A stretch of DNA of 64,000 nucleotides from contig NZ_JAGQDG010000002.1 of the NCBI RefSeq assembly GCF_018069865.1, positions 620,001 through 684,000 on the forward strand, given 5' to 3'. The stretch comes from Ideonella paludis. Its GTDB lineage: Bacteria > Pseudomonadota > Gammaproteobacteria > Burkholderiales > Burkholderiaceae_C. A program made the position numbers and the translations under genes. Shown in pieces: positions 8,685-16,310 of the stretch (position 1 is its first letter; every line of letters starts with the position of its first letter). The notes under the pieces were generated by a model. That model did not search any database. It was not told where the DNA came from and saw nothing but the letters and a program-made list of their open reading frames with translations.

Positions 8685-9722
8685 TTACTTGAACGCCACA
8701 GCCTTGCCAGCTGCATCCTTGATTTGCGACCACTGACGCTGGGCGACCAAGGCCTTCACCGAGTCAGGCAGCGGCACATAGTCCAGGTCATCCGCAGCCT
8801 TGTCACCGTTAGCAAAAGTCCAGTTGAAGAACTTCAGCACTTGGGTCGCCACTTCAGGCTTGTCCTGAGCCTTGTGCATCAGGATGTAGGTGGGGTTGGT
8901 GATGGGCCAAGCATCTTTGCCGGGCTGCTCGGTGGTGATCTGGTAGAAGGTCTTGTTCCAGTCAGCACCCGCCGCAGCCGCCTTGAAGGCCGTGTCGCTC
9001 GGGGGCACAAAATTGCCGTCCTTGTTCTTCAACAAAGCGAAGGTCATCTTGTTTTGCTTGACGTAGGCGTACTCCAAGTAACCGATGGAGTTGGGCAGAC
9101 GCTGCACAAACGCAGCCACACCCTCATTGCCCTTGCCACCCGCGCCGGTGGGCCAGTTCACGGCCGTGCCGTCACCCACTTTTTCCTTCCACTCGGTGTT
9201 GACCTTGGAGAGATAGTTGGTGAACACAAAGGTCGTGCCCGAACCGTCAGCACGGCGGACCACTGAAATGTCTGCATCGGGCAGCGGCACACCAGGGTTC
9301 AAGGCGGCCAGCGCAGGGTCGTTCCACTTCTTGATCTTGCCCAGATAGATGTCACCCAGCAGTTGGCCGGTCAACTTCATTTGGCCCGGGGTGATGCCCT
9401 TGATGTTGACCACCGGCACCACGCCACCGATCACTGCAGGGAACTGCACCAAGCCGTCCTTGGCCAGGTCTTCGTCCTTGAGTGGCATGTCGGTAGCGCC
9501 AAAGTCCACCGTTTTGGCCTTGATCTGCTTGATGCCAGCGCCCGAGCCCACCGATTGGTAGTTCACACGAACACCGGTGGCCTTGTTATAGGCATCGGCC
9601 CACTTGGCATACAGCGGTGCGGGGAAGGTGGCACCGGCACCCGTCACTTCCTGCGCCAAAACAGCGGACCCGCTGACCAGAACCATGCTGGCGACGGTGA
9701 ACTTTGCAAGGGTATTGAACAT
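8685..9722 (-). CDS. pstS: Periplasmic phosphate-binding protein PstS
   Basis: High-affinity phosphate receptor of 345 residues that feeds PstCAB. It has a Sec signal peptide (MFNTLAKFTVASMVLVSGSAVLA, cut probable after LAQ or AQE). Phosphate-site motifs are GAGATFPAPLYAKW near the mature N-terminus, GSGAGIKQI, and RADGSGTTFVFTNYLS around residues 160-175. AAAGG lies upstream of the ATG. The promoter has a nearly ideal Pho box (9795-9812). First gene of the seven-gene operon ending with phoR. Confidence 0.97.
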   Translation of the reverse strand: MFNTLAKFTVASMVLVSGSAVLAQEVTGAGATFPAPLYAKWADAYNKATGVRVNYQSVGSGAGIKQIKAKTVDFGATDMPLKDEDLAKDGLVQFPAVIGGVVPVVNIKGITPGQMKLTGQLLGDIYLGKIKKWNDPALAALNPGVPLPDADISVVRRADGSGTTFVFTNYLSKVNTEWKEKVGDGTAVNWPTGAGGKGNEGVAAFVQRLPNSIGYLEYAYVKQNKMTFALLKNKDGNFVPPSDTAFKAAAAGADWNKTFYQITTEQPGKDAWPITNPTYILMHKAQDKPEVATQVLKFFNWTFANGDKAADDLDYVPLPDSVKALVAQRQWSQIKDAAGKAVAFK

Positions 9723-9778
9723 GTGTCAGACCTTTCTTCAGTGAATGCCACCGAGCAGAAGTGCTCGTGTTGGCCTGA

Positions 9779-9812
9779 ACTGTAGGGGCGCCGTATGACA
9801 ACGATGTGACAG
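9779..9812 (-). promoter_or_regulatory. Pho box and -10 of the pst-pho operon
   Basis: Read on the minus strand, CTGTCAC-ATCG-TTGTCAT (9812 to 9795) is a 7-4-7 PhoB site matching the CTGTCAT direct-repeat consensus at 13 of 14 positions if C/T is allowed at the last base. A -10 (TACAGT, 9784 to 9779) starts 10 bases after it, the spacing expected when PhoB replaces the -35 element. The start site would be about 50 bases before pstS. Confidence 0.85.
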
Positions 9813-9859
9813 ATCCTGAGCCGAATGAAACCCCAACCTGCCTTGGGCCAATCCTGACA

Positions 9860-9887
9860 TTGGATTGTTAAGTTATTGATTTATATA
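9860..9887 (+). promoter_or_regulatory. Candidate constitutive ppk2 promoter
   Basis: TTGGAT (9860-9865), a 16-base spacer and TATATA (9882-9887) in the only AT-rich patch of the pstS-ppk2 gap. The -35 is weak, so this is a low-confidence call. The rest of this 299-base gap holds the pstS Pho box and the repeats described at 9952-10008. Confidence 0.3.
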
Positions 9888-9951
9888 GGTTTCAAACCCA
9901 TCAAGCAAGAATAACGCGCACCGCGCCCCGGCTGCAACCCTGCCCTGAAGT

Positions 9952-9969
9952 GTGTCACAGGCCTGAAAT
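9952..9969 (+). promoter_or_regulatory. Candidate Pho box upstream of ppk2
   Basis: GTGTCAC-AGGC-CTGAAAT follows the 7-4-7 PhoB layout with 11 of 14 consensus matches, 53 bases before the ppk2 ATG. Further half-sites (TGTCACAG repeated at 9983-9990, and an inverted CTGTCA/TGACAG pair at 9982-10008) surround it but do not keep an 11-base phase. Confidence 0.4.
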
Positions 9970-10021
9970 ATGACAACGCTACTGTCACAGGACATCGCTA
10001 AATGACAGCCTAGGAAGAGCC

Positions 10022-10939
10022 ATGCCTGAGATTGACGAGTCCATGATCCGCCGCATTCACCAAGACCTGCGCGACGACTTGGACGAAGAGTTGGAGCTGG
10101 AGTTTGAAGACCGCAGCATGGATCGCATTGCCAGCGAGATCGAAAGCCGCGACTTGAACACCCCCATGGTCGAGCGGCAGCTTTACTTTCGCGAGCTGTT
10201 CCGCTTGCAAGCCGAGTTGGTCAAGCTGCAGGACTGGGTCGTCGCCACCAAGCACAAGGTGGTGATCGTCTTTGAAGGCCGCGATGCGGCTGGCAAGGGC
10301 GGCGTGATCAAGCGCATCACCCAGCGGCTCAACCCGCGCGTCTGCCGCGTGGCGGCTCTGCCCGCACCCAATGACCGCGAACGCACCCAGTGGTACTTCC
10401 AGCGCTACATCAGCCACCTGCCCGCAGGCGGAGAGATCGTGCTGTTTGACCGCAGTTGGTACAACCGCGCGGGCGTTGAGCGGGTGATGGGCTTTTGCAC
10501 CGATGACCAGTACGAAGAGTTCTTCCGCTCCACCCCTGAGTTTGAACGCATGCTGGTGCGCTCCGGCATTCAGGTCATCAAGTACTGGTTCTCGATATCA
10601 GATGAAGAGCAGCGCATCCGCTTCTTGGGCCGCATCCATGACCCGCTCAAGCAATGGAAGCTCAGCCCCATGGACTTGGAGTCACGCCGTCGCTGGGAGG
10701 ACTACACCAAGGCCAAAGAGGTGATGCTGGAGCGCACCCACATTGAAGAGGCGCCGTGGTGGATCGTTCAGGCCGACAACAAAAAGAAGGCGCGCCTGAA
10801 CTGCATCCATCACCTCTTGAGCCAGATGCCCTATGAAGAGGTCGATCACCCCGTGATTGAGCTGCCAGAGCGCCAGCGCCATGAAGACTATGAGCGCCGG
10901 CCGGCACCCCAAGAGTTGATCGTGCCCGAGGTGTATTGA
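10022..10939 (+). CDS. ppk2: Polyphosphate kinase 2 (PPK2 family)
   Basis: Transfers phosphate between polyphosphate and nucleotides. Its 305 residues match the one-domain PPK2 type, most often the class that makes GTP/ATP from GDP/ADP plus polyphosphate. Walker A is GRDAAGKGG (86-94); the Walker B/lid region is FDRSWYNRAGVERVMGF (142-158). Other family motifs are RVAALPAPNDRERTQWYFQRY and the late YTKAKEVMLERTH. AGGAAGAG stands just before the ATG. It is divergent from pstS over a 299-base gap containing PhoB half-sites, so control by phosphate is likely. The exact nucleotide preference cannot be read from sequence. Confidence 0.92.
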   Translation: MPEIDESMIRRIHQDLRDDLDEELELEFEDRSMDRIASEIESRDLNTPMVERQLYFRELFRLQAELVKLQDWVVATKHKVVIVFEGRDAAGKGGVIKRITQRLNPRVCRVAALPAPNDRERTQWYFQRYISHLPAGGEIVLFDRSWYNRAGVERVMGFCTDDQYEEFFRSTPEFERMLVRSGIQVIKYWFSISDEEQRIRFLGRIHDPLKQWKLSPMDLESRRRWEDYTKAKEVMLERTHIEEAPWWIVQADNKKKARLNCIHHLLSQMPYEEVDHPVIELPERQRHEDYERRPAPQELIVPEVY

Positions 10940-11001
10940 TCGGTTCGTTTGCTGGACCGTCGCTCCAAGCCAGTGGCATGAATGCCCTCGCCAGCGGTGT
11001 C

Positions 11002-11016
11002 TAGAGTCTGTTGACA
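11002..11016 (+). repeat. Dispersed motif TAGAGTCTGTTGACA, copy 2
   Basis: Differs from the copy at 3021-3035 by one base. It lies in the convergent gap between ppk2 and the metallophosphoesterase, ending three bases before the latter's stop codon. Confidence 0.35.
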
Positions 11017-11018
11017 GG

Positions 11019-11768
11019 TCAGTGATGCAGCATCTCCAAGCGGCCGTCCGCGTGCTCGACCAAGGCGGTGAGGCTCTCCACCCAATCGCCATCATTGCAA
11101 TAGAGGATGCCGTCGATGGTGCGGATCTCGGCATGGTGGATGTGGCCGCAGACCACACCATCTACGCCGCGCTTGCGGGCCTCGCGGGCGACGGCGGCTT
11201 CGAAGTCGCTGACATAGCTGACGGCGCGCTTGACCTTGAGCTTGAGATAGCGCGACAGGCTCCAATACGGCAGACCTAAGCGCCCGCGCGCACGATTGAG
11301 CCAGCGGTTGACCTTCAGCGTGGTCTCGTAGGCCACGTCGCCCACATAGGCCAGCCACTTGGCGCATTGGATGACGCCGTCGAACAAGTCGCCGTGGGTG
11401 ACCCACAGGCTGCGGCCATCGGCGGTGTGGTGAATGCAGTCTTCCACCACATCCACACCGCCGAAGTTGTGCGCGACATAGCGGCGCGCAAACTCGTCGT
11501 GATTGCCCGGCACAAAGATCACCTTGGTGCCTTTGCGCGCCTTGCGCAGTATCTTCTGCACCACGTCGTTGTGGGCCTGCGGCCAATACCAACTTCGGCG
11601 CAGCTGCCAGCCATCAATGATGTCGCCCACCAAATACAGCGTGTCGCACTCCACGGTCTTCAAGAAGTTCAGCAAGGCCTCGGCCTGGCAGCCCGGAGTG
11701 CCCAGGTGCAGATCGGAGATCCACACGGTGCGGACGCGCTGAGTCGGGTGGTCGGCCACATCATCCAT
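11019..11768 (-). CDS. UDP-2,3-diacylglucosamine diphosphatase-like metallophosphoesterase
   Basis: Calcineurin-type phosphoesterase of 249 residues, close to the LpxH/COG2908 group that cleaves UDP-diacylglucosamine in lipid A synthesis. All five metal motifs are present: SDLHLG (Asp19, His21), GDIIDGW (Asp49), PGNHDE (Asn89-His90), THGD (His125) and CGHIHH (His209, His211). The start at 11768 (MDDVADHP) is chosen for the upstream AGGAGA. A longer frame reaches 11942 but is low-quality. Its setting beside ppk2 and the Pho genes leaves open another phosphoester substrate. A Pho-box-like repeat lies 113 bases upstream. Confidence 0.8.
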   Translation of the reverse strand: MDDVADHPTQRVRTVWISDLHLGTPGCQAEALLNFLKTVECDTLYLVGDIIDGWQLRRSWYWPQAHNDVVQKILRKARKGTKVIFVPGNHDEFARRYVAHNFGGVDVVEDCIHHTADGRSLWVTHGDLFDGVIQCAKWLAYVGDVAYETTLKVNRWLNRARGRLGLPYWSLSRYLKLKVKRAVSYVSDFEAAVAREARKRGVDGVVCGHIHHAEIRTIDGILYCNDGDWVESLTALVEHADGRLEMLHH

Positions 11769-11880
11769 GCCTTGTCTCCTGTGCATGGTGGGCCATGATG
11801 AAAGGCGGACATGACATGGCTGTGAATCACGTGCACCCAGGTGCCGACGCATCTCTTGACTCGGCGCCTGCCACCCCCTT

Positions 11881-11898
11881 GTGACGCAAGCATGACAG
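11881..11898 (-). promoter_or_regulatory. Pho-box-like direct repeat upstream of the metallophosphoesterase
   Basis: On the minus strand, CTGTCAT-GCTT-GCGTCAC (7-4-7, 12 of 14 matches). No convincing -10 lies at the expected distance, so function is uncertain. Confidence 0.35.
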
Positions 11899-11901
11899 GC
11901 G

Positions 11902-11932
11902 GCAATGCCCTGCCGGGCACACCCGGCATTGC
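11902..11932. repeat. Inverted repeat upstream of the porin gene
   Basis: GCAATG (11902-11907) and CATTGC (11927-11932) enclose a second stem CCGGG/CCCGG with a CACA loop. It lies about 105 bases before the porin ATG. It could be an operator or a leader-RNA hairpin. The remaining sequence between the two divergent genes shows no clear -35/-10 pair. Confidence 0.4.
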
Positions 11933-12036
11933 GGACTGTCACGAAAACATGCAGTGAGGCTGCCTAGAGTGACGGGGTCAACGCGACACAAGGCTGCCTC
12001 TTGTGCCGCCCGTGCTTTCAACCGCTAGGAGAACTC

Positions 12037-12981
12037 ATGAAGCAACACACTCTCGCTCTGGCCGTGCTGGCCTTGGCCGCCACGGCCGCCGTCAGCGCAC
12101 AGGCTCAATCCAACGTCACGGTCTATGGCCGGGTCGACCTCTCGATCGCCCAGCAAGTGGATGCAGTCAAGAACCTGGAAGTGCGCAATGGCTCGGGCAG
12201 CCGTTTGGGCTTTCGCGGCACCGAAGATTTGGGCAGTGGCCTGAATGCGGTGTTCCACATTGAGCACCGCTTCAACGCCCAGGACGGCAGCGTGGCCAAC
12301 ACCAGCCGCTTCTGGGAAGGCAAGGCCATCGTCGGCCTGCAAGGCGCTTTCGGCCGCGTGACCCTGGGCCGTGAAGAGAACCCCGCCTACACCTTCAGCC
12401 AAGGCCCCGCGGACCCCTGGGGCACCGACACGGTGGCCAGCAACGGCAGCATCGTGGCCGGCCGCATTGGCAGCACACGCTACAGCAACTCGGTGAACTA
12501 CCGCTATGACATGGGGGCCTTCAGCGTGGGCGCCCAGATGGCTGAAAGCAATGGCGGTGAGAAGCGCCCCTTCAGCTTGGGTGCCGCCTACAAGGACAAG
12601 ACCTTGGTGCTGGGCCTGGGCTACGAGAACCCCACCGACAAGGACGACAACTGGACCACGGTGAACGGCGAATACAACTTTGGCATGTTCAAGGCTGGCG
12701 CCTTCTTCGGCACGGGCAAGAACACCTCCGCTCAAAAGCACCAAGCTTGGATGCTGAGCGGCAAGGCCATGATCGGTGGCGGCGAAGCCCGCCTGAGCTA
12801 TGGCCAACTGAAGAACACGACCACCAATGTGGTGGCCGACAAGCAACTCAGCCTGGGCTATCACTACGCGCTGTCTAAGCGCACCACGGTGTACGCCGAC
12901 CTGACCACAGAGAAGCGTGACGCTATCCCTAGCGATCGCCAGAAGACCGGCTACGACGTCGGCATCAAGCACAACTTCTGA
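12037..12981 (+). CDS. Gram-negative general porin (outer membrane beta-barrel)
   Basis: Trimeric diffusion porin of the betaproteobacterial Porin_4 type, 314 residues. It has a signal peptide cut at AQA-QS near residue 24, then SNVTVYGRVDLSIAQQ, which is the standard first strand. The repeated motif RLGFRGTEDLGSGLNAVFHIEHRF and the C-terminal VGIKHNF with terminal Phe are the signal for the BAM machinery. AGGAGA precedes the ATG. It is slightly shorter than common porins (about 340-380). It lies within the phosphate block and could be a phosphate-responsive pore, but no good plus-strand Pho box was found in front of it. Confidence 0.93.
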   Translation: MKQHTLALAVLALAATAAVSAQAQSNVTVYGRVDLSIAQQVDAVKNLEVRNGSGSRLGFRGTEDLGSGLNAVFHIEHRFNAQDGSVANTSRFWEGKAIVGLQGAFGRVTLGREENPAYTFSQGPADPWGTDTVASNGSIVAGRIGSTRYSNSVNYRYDMGAFSVGAQMAESNGGEKRPFSLGAAYKDKTLVLGLGYENPTDKDDNWTTVNGEYNFGMFKAGAFFGTGKNTSAQKHQAWMLSGKAMIGGGEARLSYGQLKNTTTNVVADKQLSLGYHYALSKRTTVYADLTTEKRDAIPSDRQKTGYDVGIKHNF

Positions 12982-13020
12982 TCCGGGCGCTTTCGCTTCT
13001 TCGCACTTTCTTTCGTCGTT

Positions 13021-13048
13021 GGGCAGCCGCTGGGCTGCCCTTTTTTTT
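13021..13048 (+). terminator. Rho-independent terminator of the porin gene
   Basis: GGGCAGCC-gctg-GGCTGCCC stem followed by eight T. Confidence 0.92.
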
Positions 13049-13088
13049 GGTCTCGCGAATGCGGCCTCTGGCGCCTTGGGGGCGATGA

Positions 13089-13128
13089 CGGTCATCGCAT
13101 TGACATGCAGGCTTCATGCGCTGGTCAT
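13089..13128 (+). promoter_or_regulatory. Array of four PhoB-type 11-bp direct repeats upstream of olsB
   Basis: Four 7-base units with 4-base spacers lie in exact 11-base register: CGGTCAT (13089), TTGACAT (13100), GCTTCAT (13111) and TGGTCAT (13122). All end in CAT; matches to CTGTCAT are 6, 5, 4 and 5 of 7. This is the layout of two adjacent Pho boxes. A poor -10 (GAGCAT, 13139-13144) follows at the spacing used by PhoB promoters, and would start transcription at or next to the ATG at 13153. A perfect palindrome GATGAC-G-GTCATC (13084-13096) overlaps the first unit. Confidence 0.55.
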
Positions 13129-13152
13129 GGCCGCACGCGAGCATGACGGCTC

Positions 13153-13983
13153 ATGAACACACTGCACTTCGCCGCACCGTCTCCCAACGCTGCTCTGCAG
13201 CCTGGACAAGCCCCACAGCCCTCTGCTGCGCCCCTCACAGAAGCGCCGGCTCTAGAGGTCTGTTGGGCCCGCCATGAGGACGAGGTGCGCCAAGCGCAGC
13301 GCCTACGCTTTCGCGTCTTTGCCGAAGAGATGGGGGCCAAGCTGAGCTGCCCGCCAGGCACGCCTGACGGGCTGGATGTGGACGCCTTTGATGCGCATTG
13401 CGAGCACCTCTTGGTGCGCACCCGTGAGACGGCGCAGGCCCCCGCTGAGGTGGTGGGCACCTATCGCGTGCTCACCCCCGCCGCAGCACGGCGCGCTGGT
13501 GGCCTCTACAGCGACCAAGAGTTTGATCTGAGCCGCCTGGACGCGCTGCGGCCTCATGTGGTGGAGCTGGGCCGCTCGTGCACGGCGCCCGCGTGGCGCA
13601 GCGGTGGGGTGATCTTGATGCTGTGGGGCGCTTTGGCGGACTTCATGCTGCGCAATGGCCTGCAGGCCACCTTGGGTTGCGCCAGTGTGCCGATGCAAGA
13701 CGGTGGACATAGCGCGGCCAGTCTCTGGCAGCAACTGAGCCAGAGCCATCTGCACCCCGAGGGCGTGGTGGCGACGCCCCGCCTAGCACTGCCGCTGGAA
13801 CATCTGCGCAGCGACTTGACCGTCACGGCGCCGCCGCTGATCAAGGGGTACTTGAAATGCGGCGGCAAGGTGCTGGGCCCCCCAGCGTGGGATCCCGACT
13901 TCGGCATGGCCGACCTGCCCATCATGCTGACCCTGGCCGACTTGCCCGAAGCGTATCGACGGCGTTTCAGCCGCGCGGCATGA
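13153..13983 (+). CDS. olsB: OlsB-like GNAT acyltransferase (ornithine lipid synthesis, first step)
   Basis: Protein of 276 residues from the family (Acetyltransf_5 type) that loads a 3-hydroxyacyl chain from acyl-ACP onto ornithine to form lyso-ornithine lipid. After a ~33-residue Pro/Ala-rich extension come ALEVCWARHEDEVRQAQRLRFRVFAEEMGA, DAHCEHLLV, EVVGTYRVL, and the diagnostic VVELGRSCTAPAWRSGGVILMLWGALADFM and LGCASV. No olsA acyltransferase lies in the window. There is no Shine-Dalgarno and the predicted start site abuts the ATG, so the mRNA may be leaderless. The upstream PhoB repeats fit the known use of ornithine lipids to replace phospholipid in phosphate starvation. It ends one base from convergent glmM. 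Alternative: another hemolysin-type N-acyltransferase. Confidence 0.72.
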   Translation: MNTLHFAAPSPNAALQPGQAPQPSAAPLTEAPALEVCWARHEDEVRQAQRLRFRVFAEEMGAKLSCPPGTPDGLDVDAFDAHCEHLLVRTRETAQAPAEVVGTYRVLTPAAARRAGGLYSDQEFDLSRLDALRPHVVELGRSCTAPAWRSGGVILMLWGALADFMLRNGLQATLGCASVPMQDGGHSAASLWQQLSQSHLHPEGVVATPRLALPLEHLRSDLTVTAPPLIKGYLKCGGKVLGPPAWDPDFGMADLPIMLTLADLPEAYRRRFSRAA

Positions 13984-13984
13984 A

Positions 13985-15328
13985 TCAGCTTTTTGCGGCG
14001 AGATCCGCCAGGCGCTGAGCCTGCGCCTTGGCCACGGCCGCATCTTGGGCCTCGACCATCACGCGCAACACCGGCTCGGTGCCCGAGGCGCGAATCAGCA
14101 CCCGGCCCTTTTGGCCCAGCTCAGCCTTCACGGCTTCGATGTCAGCCTTGAGGGCGGCGTTGCGGGTCCAGTCGGCACCGGCTTGCAGGCGCACATTGAT
14201 CATGGTCTGGGGGAACAGCGCTACGCCTTCGAGCAATTGGGCCACGGTCTTGCCGCTGCGCTGCACGGCCTGCAGCACCTGCAGGGCGCTGACGATGCCG
14301 TCGCCCGTGCTGTGGCGGTCCAGGGCCAAGAGGTGGCCCGAGCTTTCGCCGCCCAGCAACCAGCCGCGCTCGATCAGCGACTCCAACACATAGCGGTCGC
14401 CCACCTTGGCGCGCACCAGTTCGACGTCTTGCGCCGCCAAGGCCACTTCAATGGCCATATTGGTCATCAAGGTGCCCACCACGCCCGGCACCTTCTCGCC
14501 CTGGGCCAAGCGGTCTTGCACCATCACATAAAGCAGCTCATCGCCGTTGAAGAGTCGGCCTTCGCGGTCCACCAATTGCAAGCGGTCGGCGTCACCATCC
14601 AGCGCAATGCCAAAGTCGGCGTTGTGCTGCTTGACGGCGTCGACCAGCGCTTGCGGGGCCGTGGCACCCACCTTGTCGTTGATGTTGGTGCCGTTGGGCG
14701 ACACGCCAATGGCGGTGACCTTGGCCCCCAACTCATGGAACACCGCCGGGGCCACGTGGTAGGCCGCGCCATGAGCGCCATCGACCACCAGATGCAGACC
14801 TTTGAGCGAGAGCTCGCCGCTGACGCTGGCTTTGCAAAACTCGATGTAACGGCCAGCGGCGTCGTCCAGACGCTTGGCCTTGCCCAAGCTGGCCGAATCC
14901 GCCCATTGCGGCGGCTCGTTCAGGGCGGCTTCAACAGCCAGCTCCCAGGCATCAGGCAGCTTGGCGCCCTTGGCTGAGAAGAACTTGATGCCGTTGTCGG
15001 GGTAAGCATTGTGCGAGGCGCTGATGACCACGCCCAAGTCCAGACGCAGGGCGCGGGTCAGGTAGGCCACGCCTGGGGTGGGCAGCGGGCCGGTGAGCAG
15101 CACATTGACGCCCGCAGAGGCAAAGCCCGCTTCCAGCGCCGACTCCAGCATATAGCCCGAGATGCGGGTGTCTTTGCCGATCAGCACAGTCGGGTGCTTG
15201 CCCTCGCCAGCCTCTTGCCGCAAGACACGGCCCACGGCATGGCCCAAGCGCAGTGCAAAGTCTGCGGTGATGGCGCCCTGCCCCACTGTGCCGCGAATAC
15301 CGTCGGTGCCGAAATACTGGCGTGTCAT
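13985..15328 (-). CDS. glmM: Phosphoglucosamine mutase
   Basis: Converts glucosamine-6-phosphate to glucosamine-1-phosphate for UDP-GlcNAc, peptidoglycan and LPS. Its 447 residues show the four-domain phosphohexomutase layout: FGTDGIRG at the start, the phospho-serine loop [12 protein letters not shown] (Ser105), the metal loop ALDGDADR and the sugar loop GGESSGH. The phosphate-binding loop [15 protein letters not shown] is near the end. The usual TASHNP reads SASHNA here. AGGAG precedes the ATG. Last gene of rlmE-ftsH-folP-glmM, an order shared with gammaproteobacteria. Confidence 0.97.
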   Translation of the reverse strand: MTRQYFGTDGIRGTVGQGAITADFALRLGHAVGRVLRQEAGEGKHPTVLIGKDTRISGYMLESALEAGFASAGVNVLLTGPLPTPGVAYLTRALRLDLGVVISASHNAYPDNGIKFFSAKGAKLPDAWELAVEAALNEPPQWADSASLGKAKRLDDAAGRYIEFCKASVSGELSLKGLHLVVDGAHGAAYHVAPAVFHELGAKVTAIGVSPNGTNINDKVGATAPQALVDAVKQHNADFGIALDGDADRLQLVDREGRLFNGDELLYVMVQDRLAQGEKVPGVVGTLMTNMAIEVALAAQDVELVRAKVGDRYVLESLIERGWLLGGESSGHLLALDRHSTGDGIVSALQVLQAVQRSGKTVAQLLEGVALFPQTMINVRLQAGADWTRNAALKADIEAVKAELGQKGRVLIRASGTEPVLRVMVEAQDAAVAKAQAQRLADLAAKS

Positions 15329-15399
15329 ACCTACTCCTGTGATGCTGGGCAGTTGAGTGACCGTGGTGGGCGACGGCCCGACCCTGCCTTGTGTTGTCT

Positions 15400-16239
15400 C
15401 TATGGGATATTGTCGATCAGCCCGGCTGCAGACCAGACTTTCACGGCGTCCACCGTCGGAGCGACATCGTGCACCCGCACAATGCGCGCCCCACGCTGAA
15501 TGCCGGCCAATGCGGCAGCGACGGAGGCAGCGACCCTCTCGTTCACGGGCTTGCCGGTGATCTCGCCCAAGGTGCGCTTACGCGACCAGCCTATCAGCAG
15601 GGGCCGTCCCAGGGCTGACAGCGCGGCCTGGCCGCGCAGCAAGTCGAGGTTGTGTGTTGCGGTTTTGCCAAAGCCGTAGCCCGGATCCAACGTGATGCAG
15701 TCTTCGGGCACACCGGCTTTCAGGGCGGCAGCCAGCCGGGCGGCCAGAAACTGCTGCACTTCGGCCACCACGTTTGCGTAGTGCGGGGCTTGCTGCATGG
15801 AATGCGGGTCGCCCTGCATGTGCATGAGGCAGACACCCACGCCCGGATGCGCAGCCACCACGTCCAAACTGCCAGGGCTTTGCAGCGCGCGCACATCGTT
15901 GATGATGTCGGCGCCGGCGTCCAGCACCGCGGCAATCACCTCGGCACGGCTGGTGTCCACAGAAACAGGCACGCCCAGCGTCACCGCATGCCGCACCACC
16001 GGCAGCACCCGCGACAGTTCTTCCTCGATGCTGGGCGTTTGCGCACCGGGTCGGGTGGACTCGCCTCCAATGTCGAGGATGTGCGCGCCCTCGCCCAGCA
16101 ACTGCTCGCAGTGCGCCATCGCAGCGGCACTGCTGGCATGCCGGCCGCCGTCCGAGAACGAATCGGGCGTGACATTGACGATGCCCATCACCTGAGGACG
16201 GCTCAGGTCCACGCGAAATCGTCGAGTCTGCCACCACAT
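15400..16239 (-). CDS. folP: Dihydropteroate synthase
   Basis: Joins p-aminobenzoate to hydroxymethyl-dihydropterin diphosphate in folate synthesis; the target of sulfonamides. A TIM barrel of 279 residues with [15 protein letters not shown] (18-32), [38 protein letters not shown] and the late [11 protein letters not shown] and RVHDV. The start at 16239 (MWWQTRRF) has GGAGGTG directly upstream; the frame extends 50 codons further without family similarity. It is 71 bases from both ftsH and glmM. Confidence 0.96.
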   Translation of the reverse strand: MWWQTRRFRVDLSRPQVMGIVNVTPDSFSDGGRHASSAAAMAHCEQLLGEGAHILDIGGESTRPGAQTPSIEEELSRVLPVVRHAVTLGVPVSVDTSRAEVIAAVLDAGADIINDVRALQSPGSLDVVAAHPGVGVCLMHMQGDPHSMQQAPHYANVVAEVQQFLAARLAAALKAGVPEDCITLDPGYGFGKTATHNLDLLRGQAALSALGRPLLIGWSRKRTLGEITGKPVNERVAASVAAALAGIQRGARIVRVHDVAPTVDAVKVWSAAGLIDNIP

Positions 16240-16266
16240 CTGCACACCTCCCTGGAAATGAAGAAC

Positions 16267-16282
16267 GGGGCCCGAAGGCCCC
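16267..16282 (-). terminator. Hairpin between ftsH and folP (partial terminator)
   Basis: Minus-strand GGGGCC-TTCG-GGCCCC, a very stable UUCG-capped stem, followed by GTTCTTCATTT instead of a clean T-run. Likely an attenuator or mRNA stabiliser between ftsH and folP. Confidence 0.4.
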
Positions 16283-16310
16283 GTGGGTGTCTCAAGCCTC
16301 AAGGGCAGAC

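Noticed and set aside
11769-11942. 58-codon N-terminal extension of the metallophosphoesterase
   Set aside because: Cys/Arg-rich, no similarity, and the ATG at 11768 has an AGGAGA site.
11936-11953. Pho box on the plus strand before the porin
   Set aside because: CTGTCAC is a good first half, but the second half 11 bases on (ACATGCA) matches almost nowhere.
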